64,000 nucleotides of DNA from Apus apus (GCF_020740795.1 NC_067285.1:15616001-15680000); one strand, 5' to 3'; positions 28,501 to 43,500 are shown, counted from the stretch's first letter. The notes: a model not told the origin generated them from the letters alone. A program made the numbers and translations.

Positions 28501-31500
28501 GTTCCGTCAAAGTAAAGTTCCTCATCTTTCTGTCCTGCTTTTGGAGTTGGTATCTGAGTTTCGTACAATGAGTTTACGTTCAAATCTGCTTTCTTATTCA
28601 GTATTGTAAGAAATACATTTCTTTCTGAGAGAGGACTGATGAACTCTTGTTTATTCCTATTCATGGTGTATTTGAAGTAGACACTGTACATGAAATCAGA
28701 TGCTGAGGAATCAATTTGTAGAATTGTTGCAAATCTTATAAAATATATGGAATAACTTAATAATGAGTATATTAAAATACCACAGTACAATGTTACATTT
28801 ATACCAAAAGTTATTTAAATAGAACTGCATTACATTTTTCAGAGTTTTTGTTCCTTTGTTCTTTTTTTTTTAACTTTTTCTGCTATATTGACCTTTGAAA
28901 AATGCAGTGACCTGTCTTACTGAAACAGAGTATTTAGTATCAGAGTAAAGCAGTAAGTTCTACCCTCTTCATTTCCTCTTCACTGATCAAAAGATTATGA
29001 AACAATCTGCAGAAAAAAAACCAGAACAAAACAACCTTAAAAATATCTTCATACATTCTTGTATGTCAGGGAAGGAATTTTGGTTGATTTTTTTTTTTTT
29101 TTTTTTTTCCCCCCACAAACTGGAATTTACTGAAGTATGAGTCTAAATGTATTGGTTTTTTTCAGGTGATTACTGGCCTTCAGTCTTGGGCAGGCTTAGA
29201 AAGGTGTTAATTTATACCAAGTTAGTTTTATAGGAAGTTAACTTCCACAGAATTTAAGACCATTGTCCTCTAAACATTTATTAATAGGAGTTGTGCTTCC
29301 TTTGTGAGTAGCTCTGTTGATCCAAGGTGAAGTTCATTTTCTGTAGCTGAACTAAGTGTGGGTGGGAGTAGCAGTAACTTCAGGAAGTAGGAAGAAATAA
29401 TGGTCTTCCCATCACTTTGTTAGTGGGTTATTTGCTCACCTTTTGTAGTTTCATATCCTTCTGCCAGTGTAGTCTGGTTTATTTTACACACACAAAAATG
29501 ATGGCAGCCTGCAAACAATGTAGTTGAGCTGCTGCTAGTATGTGGGTTATAGTAGCTTAATGAGGTGAAGGAGGGGGGAGTAACCCTTACTTTTGAAGTA
29601 GTTTAACACCATTTATTCTGCTAAATCAAAATAAAAATTGTAACAATTCCTGTCTGAATTCCTCTGAGATTCTTAAAAGCAAAACGGAAGTCTTCAGTTA
29701 TCTCTTCTGCTTACTAGTGAAGCTGTATAATAATGTAGAATTTGAGACTGAAGTTACTGCCTTGCAAAAAACCTTTTAGATCTTTTCTTTTTATATCAGG
29801 TTTGGTTTTATGACCTTTGTCCTAATCTTCATATGTCCCAAGGGTAAATTAACACTCTAGATCTAGCAGTCAGCACTGAAGTCAGCAGAAAGCACATGCT
29901 TTCTTTGGGGGAGGGCATTGAGGAGGATGAAGTGAAACTGTCCAAGCTACACACTCACACAGCTTCCCAATGAGGTAGTGTTGCACTCCCCTTCGTGGAG
30001 GTGCCCTGCCTACAGAACAAATCATCTCCTCTTCCTACAGTTTAGAGACAATAATACTTTAATGAGAAAATAGGGATGGGTAGAAGAGGGAGGGGGAAGA
30101 GAGGGAGGAAATTATTTTTGACCTTCAAGTCAGTCATCTTTGTAGGGTGAAAAATTGTAAAACATATATCAGATGCATTAGTACAACCAGGTTTCATATA
30201 CAAATCTGATCATTTTTTATGTATGTATTTGTAAACCCAAGAGGGCAATGTTCAGTACAGTTGAATTCTTGGCTGTACTGCATCACCAATGAAGTCTTCC
30301 CACAGATGTGTGCTTATAATCTTGGTTATAAATTCTACTGATTTGTGTTCTCTGCATGAAACATAAATAAAATACAAACCATCATAGATAAATTACCATT
30401 GCCACTAAAGCAGATCTGAAAGGGTCTTTTTTGTTTAAGAAGCAGAAAAATTTTAAAATTCAGAGGTAGCTGTGTTGTATTGCAAATCTAATGCGTTAGC
30501 ACTAGATTTAAGAAAGTTGTTGGCTTGATTCCATTTTTATTTGAGCTCATCACAAGGTTGTGGACTTTAAGAGGAGCAGAGGGGGCAAACATTGAATATT
30601 TATTAAAATTGTTTCTTAAGTGTCTTAAGAGACAAGTGATATTATGTTTTATTGTTTCTGCTGGTTTTCCTTGTGCTTGATAGCACATATAAAATACTGC
30701 TATATATACAATTTTTTGTCAAAGTAGTATTTCTTCCCCTGCTAAGAATAAAGCCCCTTCGATCTCCCAGCAAACATCTAAATTAAATATTATTTGCACA
30801 CGCACAGGGCTGAGTTTTTTACATCTAACAGTAGTCAATGAACAATTTTAATTATGATTGGTGTGGAAAAAGATGATTCTAGCTGGACCCCACAGAGATC
30901 TTTTGTTTGCAACAAGCGTATCCCCCAAAGTTGGACTGAAGCCCGTTAACATTCCTCCTGTTTAAATGAAACCGCCTTTCCAGTAAACTGTTAACTTGTA
31001 AGTTAAAAAGGAAGACAATGTAAGCTGATCCCTTTTGATCTTGGAGCTTTTTGGGCAGGAGAGGGGAAAAATTGTGAGGATGTTCAATGCCTTTTTTTTA
31101 AACTTCATACAGGCACACATCTATTCTTTGGGTGCAACACTGAAAGAAGCAATAGAATATATAGTGGAACCTGAGGCAGAATCGGAGTTTGGGCAAGATC
31201 TGCGTATGCTACTGGAACAAATGCAAGAAGAGAATCCTGAAAATAGGCCAGATATTGAGGTACAACAGCCCTACATAATTTTCTGTTTTTAAAAAAGTGA
31301 CAAAAAATATTTCTGTAAGTGCTCATTATTAGTCTTTATTGCAAAATCTGAGGATATTACATATAAAGCTGAGGATTTCCTGGTCTCAACAGAAATTCTT
31401 CTTCCTGCTTTAATTGAAGAATTTCTGGCATTATGCTATGGAATTTGTGTGGTGCCTCAAATCTTGTTTGGATTGCATTTAAGAAGGGGATGGAGGGAGC

Positions 31501-34500
31501 CATAGAATCACTGAATCGTTTTGGTTGGAAAAGACCTTTTAAGATTATCAAGTTCAATCATTAACTTCGCACACTGCTGAGTCCACCACCAAACCATGTC
31601 CCTGAGCATGTCCCTGTTCCTTGTCATGTTCAAAGCAATGTTGTTCAAACCATTGATGTAAACACATAAATGCTTAGTAGTATCTTGCTAGTGATCTTTG
31701 TTGGTTTTGTATTTTATTCCATTTAGACTCTCATTTTACTTTTAATTTTTAGAAAGAATTTGAAGATATGATGGCTTTTTCAAGATGTTTTCAAAGAAAA
31801 ACGTTACCTAATATAGTGTTATTTGACATTGATGTGTGAAAGTTTGGCTTTAATGCATTGTTTTTGCAGATTTTTGAACCGTAGCTAGAAAAGAATGATT
31901 GTCCAAATGTGACTTTTCTTGGATACAGTTCCTCTACTACAGAATAGTGCTATCAGCTTTTCTATTATTTTCTTTTTTCCTGAGTTGGTAGTATATGTTC
32001 TAAATCATATAGCACCTAAAAGCAATACTTTGCAGAAAGAATGCTGCAACAGAAGAATGAATTTTTATAAAGCAAATAATACTGGCTCCCCGGTCAAGGA
32101 CTGCTCAGGTAGGAGACTGTTCCTGACATAGAGCCTACTGAATTCATTTCTGTATTTCTATTTGCCTGCTTTAGAGCACAGTAAGGAAAGGGATTGTTTA
32201 GTGCTCCCTAACATCTCCAGTTGTCCTGTAGTCCCTGGAAGCTATTGCTGACTACTTACATTAGCCCAAAAAGAGAGTGTGTCAAGGAAGGTTGTTTTGT
32301 GACTATCTGTTCTCTTTTCCATTCCATTTCCTACTAAGCCCTTCCCTGGGTGGAAGGGAGTGGTGTGAGCTAGATGGAGGAAAAACCTGTAGGCTTTTCT
32401 AGGCTTTTCACTAGACTGCAGCACAGCTGGATACCTGTCTCACTTTTCCTCTCTGTCTTCCATTTGATATGTGAACCAACAGAGCTATTTTCTTCCTTCC
32501 TGTCACAACAGCCAAAGAGCAGTTGAGCAGGGTAATGGGGAAGTAAGAGCAGCTCCTTGGAGCTGCATGAAGTCTCATCAATGTTTATCTAGGAACAGTT
32601 ACTGAGGAAACAGTGGGTTGCACTTGGAGAGGCAGCTCTCTTTTACTTCCTGCCCATAGTGACAGGTTTTTTAATGTGTAAATGTCTATAATTAATTGTG
32701 TGTGAGTGCTCATGCTCAGGCTACAGATTAAAAATTTATCTAAGTGTTTCTACTTGTGATCTGATAATGAGTGCTTTCTCTAATTGAGAATAGTGCTTTC
32801 TAGATGCTGGCATTTTGTTTTTAAAAGATCCAGGATTTACTTTTAATGTAACTTTTGTAATAAAAACATTCATCATCCTGCCTGTGTCACTCAATTCCAG
32901 GGAATCACTGGCTGTTTAAAAAATAATCCACACTCTAGCTTTTTATATTTTCAGTAAGTTATTCATAAAGATAACATTTAAGATTATTATTTTATATCAG
33001 TTGTTCTTAGCTGTCTAACTGTAGGCTAGAACTTGAACTGTATTAAATAATTTCATGATAGCCCATGGTAAAAATAAGAAATTAATTTATCCACATAATA
33101 GAAATATACAGTATAACGAACAGTGCAACAAAGACCTCCAGTTTAGCATCATATAAATTCAGATGTACTGTGTGAGTTCACATGATTCGCTTTAGTCAAA
33201 ATTCACTAATCTATTAATTATTAAATAAGTATTTAACACTCTTTTCTGTAGAGCATTTTGTCATTGTGTGAAGAAAAATTGAAGATTGCTTCATCAAGTA
33301 ATATTTGTCGAAGCCTGTCTGCTGTTGGAAGAAGGGTTCTTTCAATTGAATCATTTGGTGCTTCACAAGGTAACCTTAAAATGTATTGAGGCTAGAATTT
33401 TTAGATTGCCTCACACATCTAATGATTTTTTAAATACTGTGTTTGTGTTCTTTCCTGTTATACATTCCTTTCCAGATATCGGCAATTCATTATTAAATAT
33501 TTCTGTATTGGGGGTGGGGAGCAGGGGACGTGCAACTCCTAATGAACATGATTATCATATTTAGTGTCCTTTATTATGGAAAGTTACTGGTCCAGAAATA
33601 GTACATTTGTGTAACTTAGTGAAGATACATGACATCAGTAGCAGCAAAAGCAATAGAAAGATTTACTAGGAAAGATTAGAGGGTTTTAATGCATATTTAA
33701 TACAAGCATCTGTTTTTTGTATCTAGATGTCTGTGATAACATGTGGAAGGGAAGAATGTGTCAGAGAAGTCTGGGATCTAAATTATATTCAAATGAGAAG
33801 AACAGCATAGCAGGTGACTCGTCTGCAGTGCAGGATGTGACAGCTACCTGTCATAAAGACTCTTCTGTATTTACTATGGTGACTAGCAGAGAAAGTGGTT
33901 TGAAGGAAATTCAAATTGATCTGGATAATGAGGAAACTCAACATTCTCAACTTGCAACTCAAGCTACAAAGAGCAAAGAAGACGACAAGCATGCAGTGTA
34001 TGCAGACGATTTTGCTAGTGTTGCTTTGGATATAAGATCATGTGTTATTGACCTGGAGAGAGATGGCATTTTTAAGAAAGGTTCTTTGAGAAAAATTAAA
34101 ACCTTTCCAAAGCTACCACTTGAACCCACAGATACAAATAACTTTTTTACTTCTGTAACCAACAGTGGACCGCTAGTTAGGAAAAATTACTTGCTAGCAC
34201 AAGAGTCAGTACCTCTAGACAATAATAATGAGGTTGGTTTTTCAAAGGGAAATCTTAATACATTTGCTATTGGTAGTCCGCCAAAAACAGAACCAAAGAC
34301 TCACCAGGTTAATGATCTTCACTTAGAAGCTCCATGTGTATGCACACAGGTGTCTGGCATGAATCTAGAAGAACATATGTCACTTATTAATGGTAAAAAT
34401 ATAAGTTTTGCTTCATCTGATTACAAAGAAGACTGTTCTGATGCTACCTCTGAGATGCCAAATACAGCTAGTATGCTAACAGGTCCAAATGGATCTATTG

Positions 34501-37500
34501 CCGGAGCAAAAATGCTAGACAATTACATGGCGTTGGAAGACTCTTCTGAAACTTTTCAAGGGTCAAATGAAAGTGCTTTGCCACGTTTTAACAAGATGGC
34601 TTCAGTGTTAACATCAAAACCCAGTGGGAACAGATATGGATCAAACGTAATTAGGTCTCCAGAGTTAAGCAACGATGCATTGAGCGCAAACAATAATGAA
34701 GATAATCTTTGTGGAGGCAGAGGGTCAGAAATCAAAAGTAATGAGCAGGTAGTAAAAATAAAGTCTTCATTATATAGTTGCTGTAGTCACTTATGTGGAG
34801 ATGAAATGACTTAAATGCAGTATGATTGCTTCCCCCCTTGCTCCCTCTAGCCTACTGGAATTTTGATAGTCTACATTCTGCAAGAGTTAATATTGGAAAC
34901 ATGGTTATCCCTTTTTCCTTTTTAGAAGGTAAAGTGCTACAGTGAAATTTATGCTATTGCAAAAGCAACCTGAAATTTAAATTAATTTTTTTTAAAAACA
35001 GAATATTCTTGCTAGAGTTAGAGCAGCATACTCAATAGTTTATTACATTTGTAAAAGAACATTACCAAAGCATATGTAGATTTTTAAGTCTTTACATCAC
35101 TGCCAATGCATAAAATTAACTACCTTGCAGTGGGCCTTCTGAGTGCTTGTGAAAATTCCAGAAAATTTCCTCATTGTAAACCTGACCTCATTGAAATCCA
35201 TGGCAATATCCCATCTGCTTCGAGAGGTGAAAAGACTCCCCTCCTTTTTTTTTTTTCATCTAAGTGTACATTTAAGTTTACAAAAATTGTACATATGCTG
35301 TATCTGTTCTGTGTTCTTAAATTACAACTTCTGTGTTTGTTATGTATATTTCATGATAGAATTCAAATACGTGCACAATATCATTGATATGTTGTCTCAA
35401 GCCTTTTGTCTTTATAAATAGCCAAATAAGAAGAGAGAACTGATAGTAGTAGTACATAGTATGTAGTATGGTCTCTGCTCAAATTGCTTATTTTCAGGGT
35501 GGACAAGTTTGGTCTCTGACCAGATGGTTTTTTCTCTTGTGCCACGCTCAATGTGATGTAAACAATCCATGATAGAGCTGCTGGCTAAAAATGCAGGATG
35601 GCTGATGCTTTTCCAGCCTTGCTGCGACTTGACAAAAAATAAGCAGCACAGACTTCACACGTTTCATTTCCAGAAATTGTGCTTAGGTGAAGATGTTGGG
35701 GTTTTTAGCTTACCTGTCTATGGACAACCCAGTCTTGTCTTCCTTCCTTAATAGCCAGTCTTCCAGTCATCCTGTGCAGTGACATCTAGGGTTATTTTCA
35801 GTCTGCATCTATCCCTCTTTTCACCTTGCCCAAACACCAAAATTACTGGAGTAATAACCTAGGACTGTCAAATGTGTGAAGATCCTTTGGTTCATCATAG
35901 TTCAAAAAATGAATGCAGCATTGAAGATTCTGTTCTAACTGCTTTTTTCCCCTTCCTTGTCTCTTTTTCCCTTAATAACGTGCACTTATTAAATTCATGT
36001 TGCAGGAGGATAGTATATATGGATAAGCATCATGTGTCATGGTTTTGCTCTCTGGGGGAGTTACTCATTGCATGCATATTAAGTTATTTATTTAGTTTTT
36101 AAATCTTACAGGTTCATTCTCCAGACTCTGGGAAGGGATTGTATTGTAGACACATCCTTTTTTTTTTTTTTCTCTCCCTCCTACTTTGGACTATGCAACC
36201 TTGCATACTCAGAAGGGCGTGCAGAGTAATGATAGTTCCAAAAGCTTCTGCTTTTGCTAGTTCATTTGTTACTCTGGATTTACATGAAACTGCTTTATTT
36301 GATAGATGTGCTGGTATTTCTAACAAGGATCATCACAATTTCAGTCACTGACTTCTTGTGAGAGAGCTTGTTACTATGCAGAAATCCAAATGTCTTATGA
36401 TTCAAGAAACAAAAACAAATCTTTCATCTTATGTGTAAATCTCTTTGCTGAATAGAGATTTTATATTTTTATGCTAAACCGTATAAACCTAGGAATTAAT
36501 TTGCATAGTATGTGTAATGGAGAGGATGGCTAAGATAAGGCAATCGGGTCCTTATAAAACCACTCCCCCTGGTGTTTTGTTTTGTTTGGATTTTGTTTTT
36601 TTCATTCCAAGAAATAAAGGTACCACACTTAATCACTTGCCTCTGTGTTAACTAGAGAGGTGTGGTGAATAAGCTTCCGTCACTTAAGAACATAAATTGA
36701 GTATATTGGTAGAGGTTCTTCTGTATAGTAAAACAAAAAGTTGAAATAAGATGTGTATTTTGTCCTTTCTGAATTATCAGACAAGTGTTTAAGTCTGAGT
36801 ACATGAAAATACTTCCAAGAAAACAAAAAAATCTTCCTCAGAATTACAGTTTCCCAAAATTCTTGCAAAATTTAAAAGCTGTAATGAAAGTTCCAGTTGC
36901 TTTTCCTGCAACAGCCCTTGAGAATGGCAGACAGAAAAGGTAAATCAAACTATGTTCTCCGGTTATTCTGCAATTTTTCTGAAAGCCTCTTTTTCTTCAA
37001 ATATTTCATCATCAGTTTAAATAAAATATTATTTCAGCCTGGACAGCATTTCATTCTTTCAGATAAGTAGGCTCGTAGTAAAAGTTAGGTTATCCTGCTC
37101 CCACTGACTTCACAGGACAATCACAATAAATTGGAAAAAGTGACTCTTACTCCAGCTATCCTAATAAGCTGTGTTGTAACACATGTGATCTAAAAGGAAC
37201 ACAGCAGGATGGTTGTCTATGAAACCAGAGTTTTTATAGCTGTGTTTTCAGAAGAAAGGTTTTATAGACTTCTACTCTATATTCTTTTTTAATAATCACT
37301 TCTAGCAAATGTTCAGGTTCTGCCAGATAAAAATATTATGCTCTTTAAAGCTTGTTAAAATCCTAAGCTGGTCTTCAAAACAGTATCAACAACACAAACC
37401 ACTTTGATTATTTAACTGCTATAGAGAGGAAAAAAAAGCATTTAAATGTACCAAGATTGCGAGCAACACCTAGGTTTCTGAAATAACTCATGGTTCCTTG

Positions 37501-40500
37501 AAATGCTGAACTTCTAGCCTGGTGATCTTTGTTTTCTGAAAGAGGTTAATTCATTTTCAGTAGTTATTTGGCTGTATGGCAGACACCATTATAAGTCTTC
37601 TTAGATAAGGGTTTTGTTGGTTTTGGGGTGTTTTTTTGTTTGTTTTCAGCTTCTTTTTCATCTTCTGGAAAACAGGTTTTGTTCCTCAGGCAGTTTCTGC
37701 CTTGGTCTTGCCTCCTGACAATTGCAAAATAAAGCCATATTGTGCTATACCTTATGTAAAAAAGTTACCACTGTCTTGGTACACTTTCAAGTTCCCTTTC
37801 ATGTCTCTATGCCAGAATTCTACTGAATACATAAAAAGCTTTGATTTGTTGTGTTTTAAGAAGCTAAAACATGAGTCAGAGAGTTTGTTGACTTACTGCA
37901 AAGGCACAAAAAGTGTGAAGCCCTACCTAATGACTTCTATCTTCTGGGCTAAGTGGAATACACCTCAGATTTACAGCACTGCTCCTTCACTAGTTTTCTG
38001 TAACAGATAAGCATAATTGCAGCAAGTAGAGCTATAGGAGTAGTATCTCTAACATTTCTTTACATATGTTTTTCTTTAGAGAAAGTGCTATACCAGTCCC
38101 ATCCACCTGAAGATCAACCTTGTCTACTCTGGAGAACAGTTTTTCTTACCTGTCAATACTTCTCCAGTGGACAATATTTTTCTAATGCCCCAACACTGCT
38201 TCTTAATGTTATGTGCTTTACTGCTAGTAAGCATTACTAAAAATACTTGCTTGCTTTTGTCTGGCTACTGCAATGTAACTTGTGAGGGTTTTCCTAGTAA
38301 TTTTTATAGTTTTGCATGCTATAAATAAATATTTTTCACTTCAAGTTTGAGTGAGGATCTTTTATTTCTCTAACCAGTTTCATTCCAATCAGGTGTGTCA
38401 TCTCTAATGCTTATAAACATTAACTTGTGATTCCAATGCTATCACCCATGGGAAGGGTTAACAGGAACCTGAGATGTAACACGTTTGTTTTCTGTTTGTT
38501 ATTCATACCCAGTCAAGCATGAGAGAAGTGAAAAGCCATGTAGCTGGCGAATTACACTTGAACACTAAGGAAATAACAACTGAAGGAAAGAAAAGTTGTC
38601 TACTCCCAGAATAGTACCTATTAAAAAAAAAGAATAATTAAAATATTGCTGGCCTAGGCTGTTTAAAATATGCCAGTATTACTTTCATTAAATGTCATAT
38701 ATTGGCATAGTCTGAATGCTTTGAAAACCATGGTTCTGCAATTCTGGTGCCAACAATGAAGTAAAAGATCTGTTAAATGATCTTTGCAGCACTGAAGAAA
38801 AAACCCCTCACTCTTTCAACAATTGAGGTTTAAAATGCAATCTTTTTGGCACAAAATTAAATGTCACCAGCATGTAGCTATAGGCAATACTCAGTCATGT
38901 GGCTTTTTCATATTTTCTGTCAAAATTTCTGTGCTGTGTGAAACACTTTCTTATTTTAAAAGCTAAGTTATGTAATTTGTGTTATGAAAAGGTCTGGTTT
39001 AGAACAAGTAAAAATGTCAGGAGGTTGTAGTGGGGTATACTTTTTGCACTCTGGTGCAATTTTGCTGGTAAAAAGAAATTGTTTATATCAGTATTAAAAT
39101 ACTGCTTTAAATGAAGTGGACTTACGGTCTTGTGGACGCTGACCAGATGTCTTGAGCTTGCTTTGCTAAAATGTCTGAACAGATAGTTAAGAAACATTCC
39201 ATGTTACAGGCATTTTGACACAAATTTTTAACGTTTCTAGCACTTAAGATTTTGTTTTCTTGATGGTTGAGTGAGATTTTTTTGAAGGTGTAGGAAATAG
39301 TTATGAGCCAGGGACTTGCATGTTAAAACAATCAAACCTGAGACAGATGCTTAAACAAGGGAGTTTTATCCCTAGAAACATTTACCAAAACACAAACAGG
39401 TTTGGTGGAATTTGAATGCACATTGTGTTCAATACCTGCTTAGAGGCTTAAATAAAAATTGCCTTATAATGTTAGGTTGAGGACTGCTTTGCTTTTCTTT
39501 GGAAACTGTTTTAACTGGACTACATTTGTTTTTCATCATAGATGTAAATGTGTGATTGGAACACGTCTTAGGTGTCTTGACTGTATCAGATAACTTTTAC
39601 AAGATGTTAGATGGACAAGTCACCAGCAGGTCTGAAACCTCAGTCTTCAGATTACATCTTCCAGAATTTTCACTTTCTGGGGTAGGAAAGTGAGCAGTTG
39701 CAATAATTAGGACACTAGAAGAGTGACTGCCTCAGGTATTTTTTTCAGGATGAAAAATAATTTTATATATTCAGGGTGGGGAGAGGCTTGAGTTACAGGG
39801 AGAGACAATAGCAATGCAGTAAGTTATCAGTATCACAGGAGAACAGCAAGCATATGAACACTAGCTAACAATATTGGTATCTAATGTTTATTTAGCATGC
39901 TTGCTAGAGAGAGTTCTCCAATTTGTAACCAGACTGCATCCTTTTTTTCCTGATGCAGGTTAATTTGGCCATCATGTGGATGGCAGTGAGTCTCACTTCT
40001 TTTCCTACATCCTTTTTTCTTCTGAAACTGAATTTCATTTTCTGTTATCTTTTCATCCTCATTTTTGTTATCTGTCATTTACACTTTATTTTTTTCTTAC
40101 CAGAAACTTTTGCTGCTGTTTTTAGGGTTAATTCTTGTTTTCCTGCGTTGCTTAAACCTCTTTCTATCATTTCTGTCTTCTTCCAGAAAGCTTGGCTATC
40201 CCAAAAGTGATGAAAAATACCTTTCATCTTTCTGCTGTACAACTAACTTCAATCTCCAGTTTAATGAGAGATTCTTCTTTCCCTTGCTAGCCATTCATCA
40301 CCTTCTGAAGTGAGAGGTGATTTGTATATTCAATAGAGGAAGTCCATCTTTCTCTGCTGCAGCTTTTAGAACCTCTAGGGACATAAACTTGAAGAGAAGG
40401 GATTTTCTTACAGAGAAGCATGTGTCAGTAGTTTGTACTTATTACAAAACTATTCCCAAGTCCCAAAACCTTCCTAATGTACTTCTAGTCAGTCTGTGGA

Positions 40501-43500
40501 ATTCTTCTTTCCATTTCTCTCCATTCATGTTATCTGTGCAGAGTGAACTTGAAGATTTGGCTGCTGTGAAGTGTCTGTGAGCAGAGACATTTGAGGCGTG
40601 TGAGAATTGGGATGTCATGGAGGGGGGAATGTAGCACTGATCAATCAACAGTGTGATGTTCTCTAGACTCATACACTCGTTTGACTATCTGACCTCTTCC
40701 TTCCTGATATGTAATTATTTTATTTTTTTTTAATCAGACAGTTCAAGAGCTTACTTTTCTAGATATAATGAAGGAATACATTGATGCAAAAATGTAAAGC
40801 TCCAGGATGTTGATAATAGCAAAATTTGAGTGAAAATTTGAAGCTTAACGTTATAACCTGGCTTCAAATCTGTCTATGCTAAAAATTTTTGCAATGTGCC
40901 ACAATGGAGAATAGGAGAATAAAAGCACCAAAATAATTTTTACATATGCTGGAGGTAGGCAAAACATAAAACGTTGTAAGTAAATCAAAAGGTGTGTTTC
41001 CTGGCCTATCTTGTTAAAAATTGGTAGTTTATCTGGTTCAGCTTCACAGAATATTTAAACAGTATGACCCCAAAATACTGCATTCTTTGAGAAGGTCTTC
41101 TGATAAAAAATAAGTTATCAACACAGTTTCAGCTACAGAAATCAATGTGGTTCTTTTTCTTCTCCCAGTAGAATGCAGGGAAGTTATTTCTGTTTGTTGA
41201 TCTTGATGAAAGTTAATGCAATACTCTGTTCATTGCATATTTTATGATAAAACCCAAATAGTGCCTCAGCAAAGCATGTTTCATAGCCAGGATCATGAAA
41301 AATGGTGGTGGAGACTGATTTGTCAAACATGATGATGTACCACTATTGTGTGTTAGAGAGACTCTTAATCTATTTAGATTTTACAAACACTGATAGGGTT
41401 ATAAATGTGTCTGTGAAGACTACGGGAACAGTTTGGAGGTTTGAATTTTTGTTTCTGTCTCTGAGTTAATCCTGAGTTGCTTCTGGTACTTCTTTTTACC
41501 AATGTGGCCTAAGGTTGACATTTAGAGATAGTAAACTATTTTGGGCTGCATGTGCAACAGAAAATATGCTGTGCTCTTTTTTAAAATAGTTGGATGGGTC
41601 TGCTCTAACCCAGAAACCTCTGAATTTGTTACTATTCCTGTGGTAGTTGAATGGTGATCATAAGGTCCAGCTGATGTCAAGAGCCAATAGTAATGATAAG
41701 ATCTTAGCACAGCTTGATCATATGCAGTACTATCAATAAGTTCTTCTATTCAGCTCCCTATAAAAAAAAAATCAAAAACCAACACAAAATATAAAACGCA
41801 GATTCTCTGAAGAACAGTCAGTTTCCATGGAGCAGTATCTTTGTCACATTAAGACATTATGCCAGATATCAAAAGCTAAATTTGTAGCCAGAAAAACAAA
41901 TGCTGCTACTACAAATTCAGCAGCCAGGAGTTAAAAACAGAAAAACATGCCAGGACTTCAAATAAAACTGTCATTAATTCTTTCACTATTGTTAACATCT
42001 TTCACAGAAGAACAAGAAATGTTGATGAAATCTCTAAGGTAAGACTTGTAATGCAACTGTCAGGGTAAATCAAGATTTGAATGTGGGATTGTTTTTGTTG
42101 GTGGTGATCATTTAGATTTTTATGTATCTGAGTTTATGCAGTGCCCCTATAATTATGTGTCATCTTTGACATTCAGAAAGAGTCTTTCCTTAGTATGATA
42201 AGAAAGAGCTTCCAAACAGCTCACTTATCCTGCAACACTTCTATTCTTGCTGAAATCTCACTTGAGTTACGATTTTGTTATGCAATTAAGAAACTACTGG
42301 TTCATCTATACAGCTAACTGTGCAATGCTTTTTCAATAAAAAGTATTATTAGTTCACTACTGGCAAGTGCAATAAATACCTTAATGCTTTTAGGTGTGTG
42401 CGTTTTATATTAGAATTTACTTTTTCATTGCATCAGTAAACCTGTTTTCTTTGTGATAACTCTTAATAACTTTCTACATCTTCACTCTTTTTTCCAGTGG
42501 ATCTCTCTAAAATTCCTGTTGTCCTGGTATGGTAAACCTCTGAAAGACTATGAACTCTGGGCATTATGTCACGAGTGTTTATGTACTCTGCAGACTTACA
42601 TAGATTATCCAGGTATGGCCTTAATTATCTTAAAATCGTTATGTATTTCTGTTAATTGTATTCATGTTTTCTTTATTCAGTTGATGCAAAATGTCTCAAT
42701 TTTCACTTTGTATACAAAAGAAACAATCCCCAATATTTCTAACTTCACTCACATAAATTATGACTTAGAATTTTTACTCGATTTGGGATTTCCTTCCACA
42801 TACAGAAGAATGTCTTCTTTTCTCTTTTTCTGAGTTTTGGTGGCTTTTGTGTGGGAAACAAATCTTTATTACTTCAAGCAGTGAAACAAAATTTGTGTTT
42901 AGGCATTTTGGGGATGAAAAAACTGTACTGTGACTTTCAAGAAAAGCATTAGGGACCTGTATCTTGAAAGCAGGAGGATGTAAGTTTTTTATATATATAA
43001 ACTTAATATTTCCTCTCTTGTCTGGATTTGTTTGTGACAAATGAATCCTGACGTAGTTTTGACAATACAGGGTTTTGTCATTTTAAGGCAGCCAGGGTCT
43101 TGTCGTGACATTACTCCTTACACATTCCATATGCTTCAGTTTATAGAAGAACTATCAGAAGTCAACTTCTGTGAGAGGAATGTGGAAGTATCTTTTAGCA
43201 GAATTGGAATATGTTCTAGGTGACTCGGGAGAAGACCATCCTAAATTTTCATAGGCGTTCTTAATGTTGATTTAGCTTTTACTACTAATAAATTTGTAGC
43301 AGTTCTGATAAACAGCAGAAGTTTCCATCACCACCACCCTGCCTTTTCTTGAATTAAAAAGCCTGCTTTTGAGGGTTTGGGCAGGGATGAATTTGAAGTC
43401 TGTAAGTGAATATAAACAATTTCATAGTAAGGTACAGGAAACCTACTGTATTTTTTTTGTTTGCAACTTCAGCTATTTTATCTTTTATAATATAAAACTG

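Larger units (their letters stand above)
17140..31112 (+). other. KNDC1 intron 3 (14.0 kb), interrupts KIND1
   Basis: This is the longest intron in the window and falls in phase 0 in the middle of KIND1. It carries two antisense CR1 fragments (about 20876-21510 and 24126-24750), a TG/TA compound microsatellite (22943-22970) and several long T tracts (about 26829-26863, 29088-29108). I see no further exon: the KIND1 sequence is continuous across it. Introns of this size often hold regulatory elements, but none can be identified by eye. Confidence 0.85.

Noticed and set aside
37636..38010. A 124-codon open frame in intron 6 as a nested gene or extra KNDC1 exon
   Set aside because: It has no recognised domain, no splice pair matching the phase 0 of intron 6, and a composition like translated AT-rich intron.
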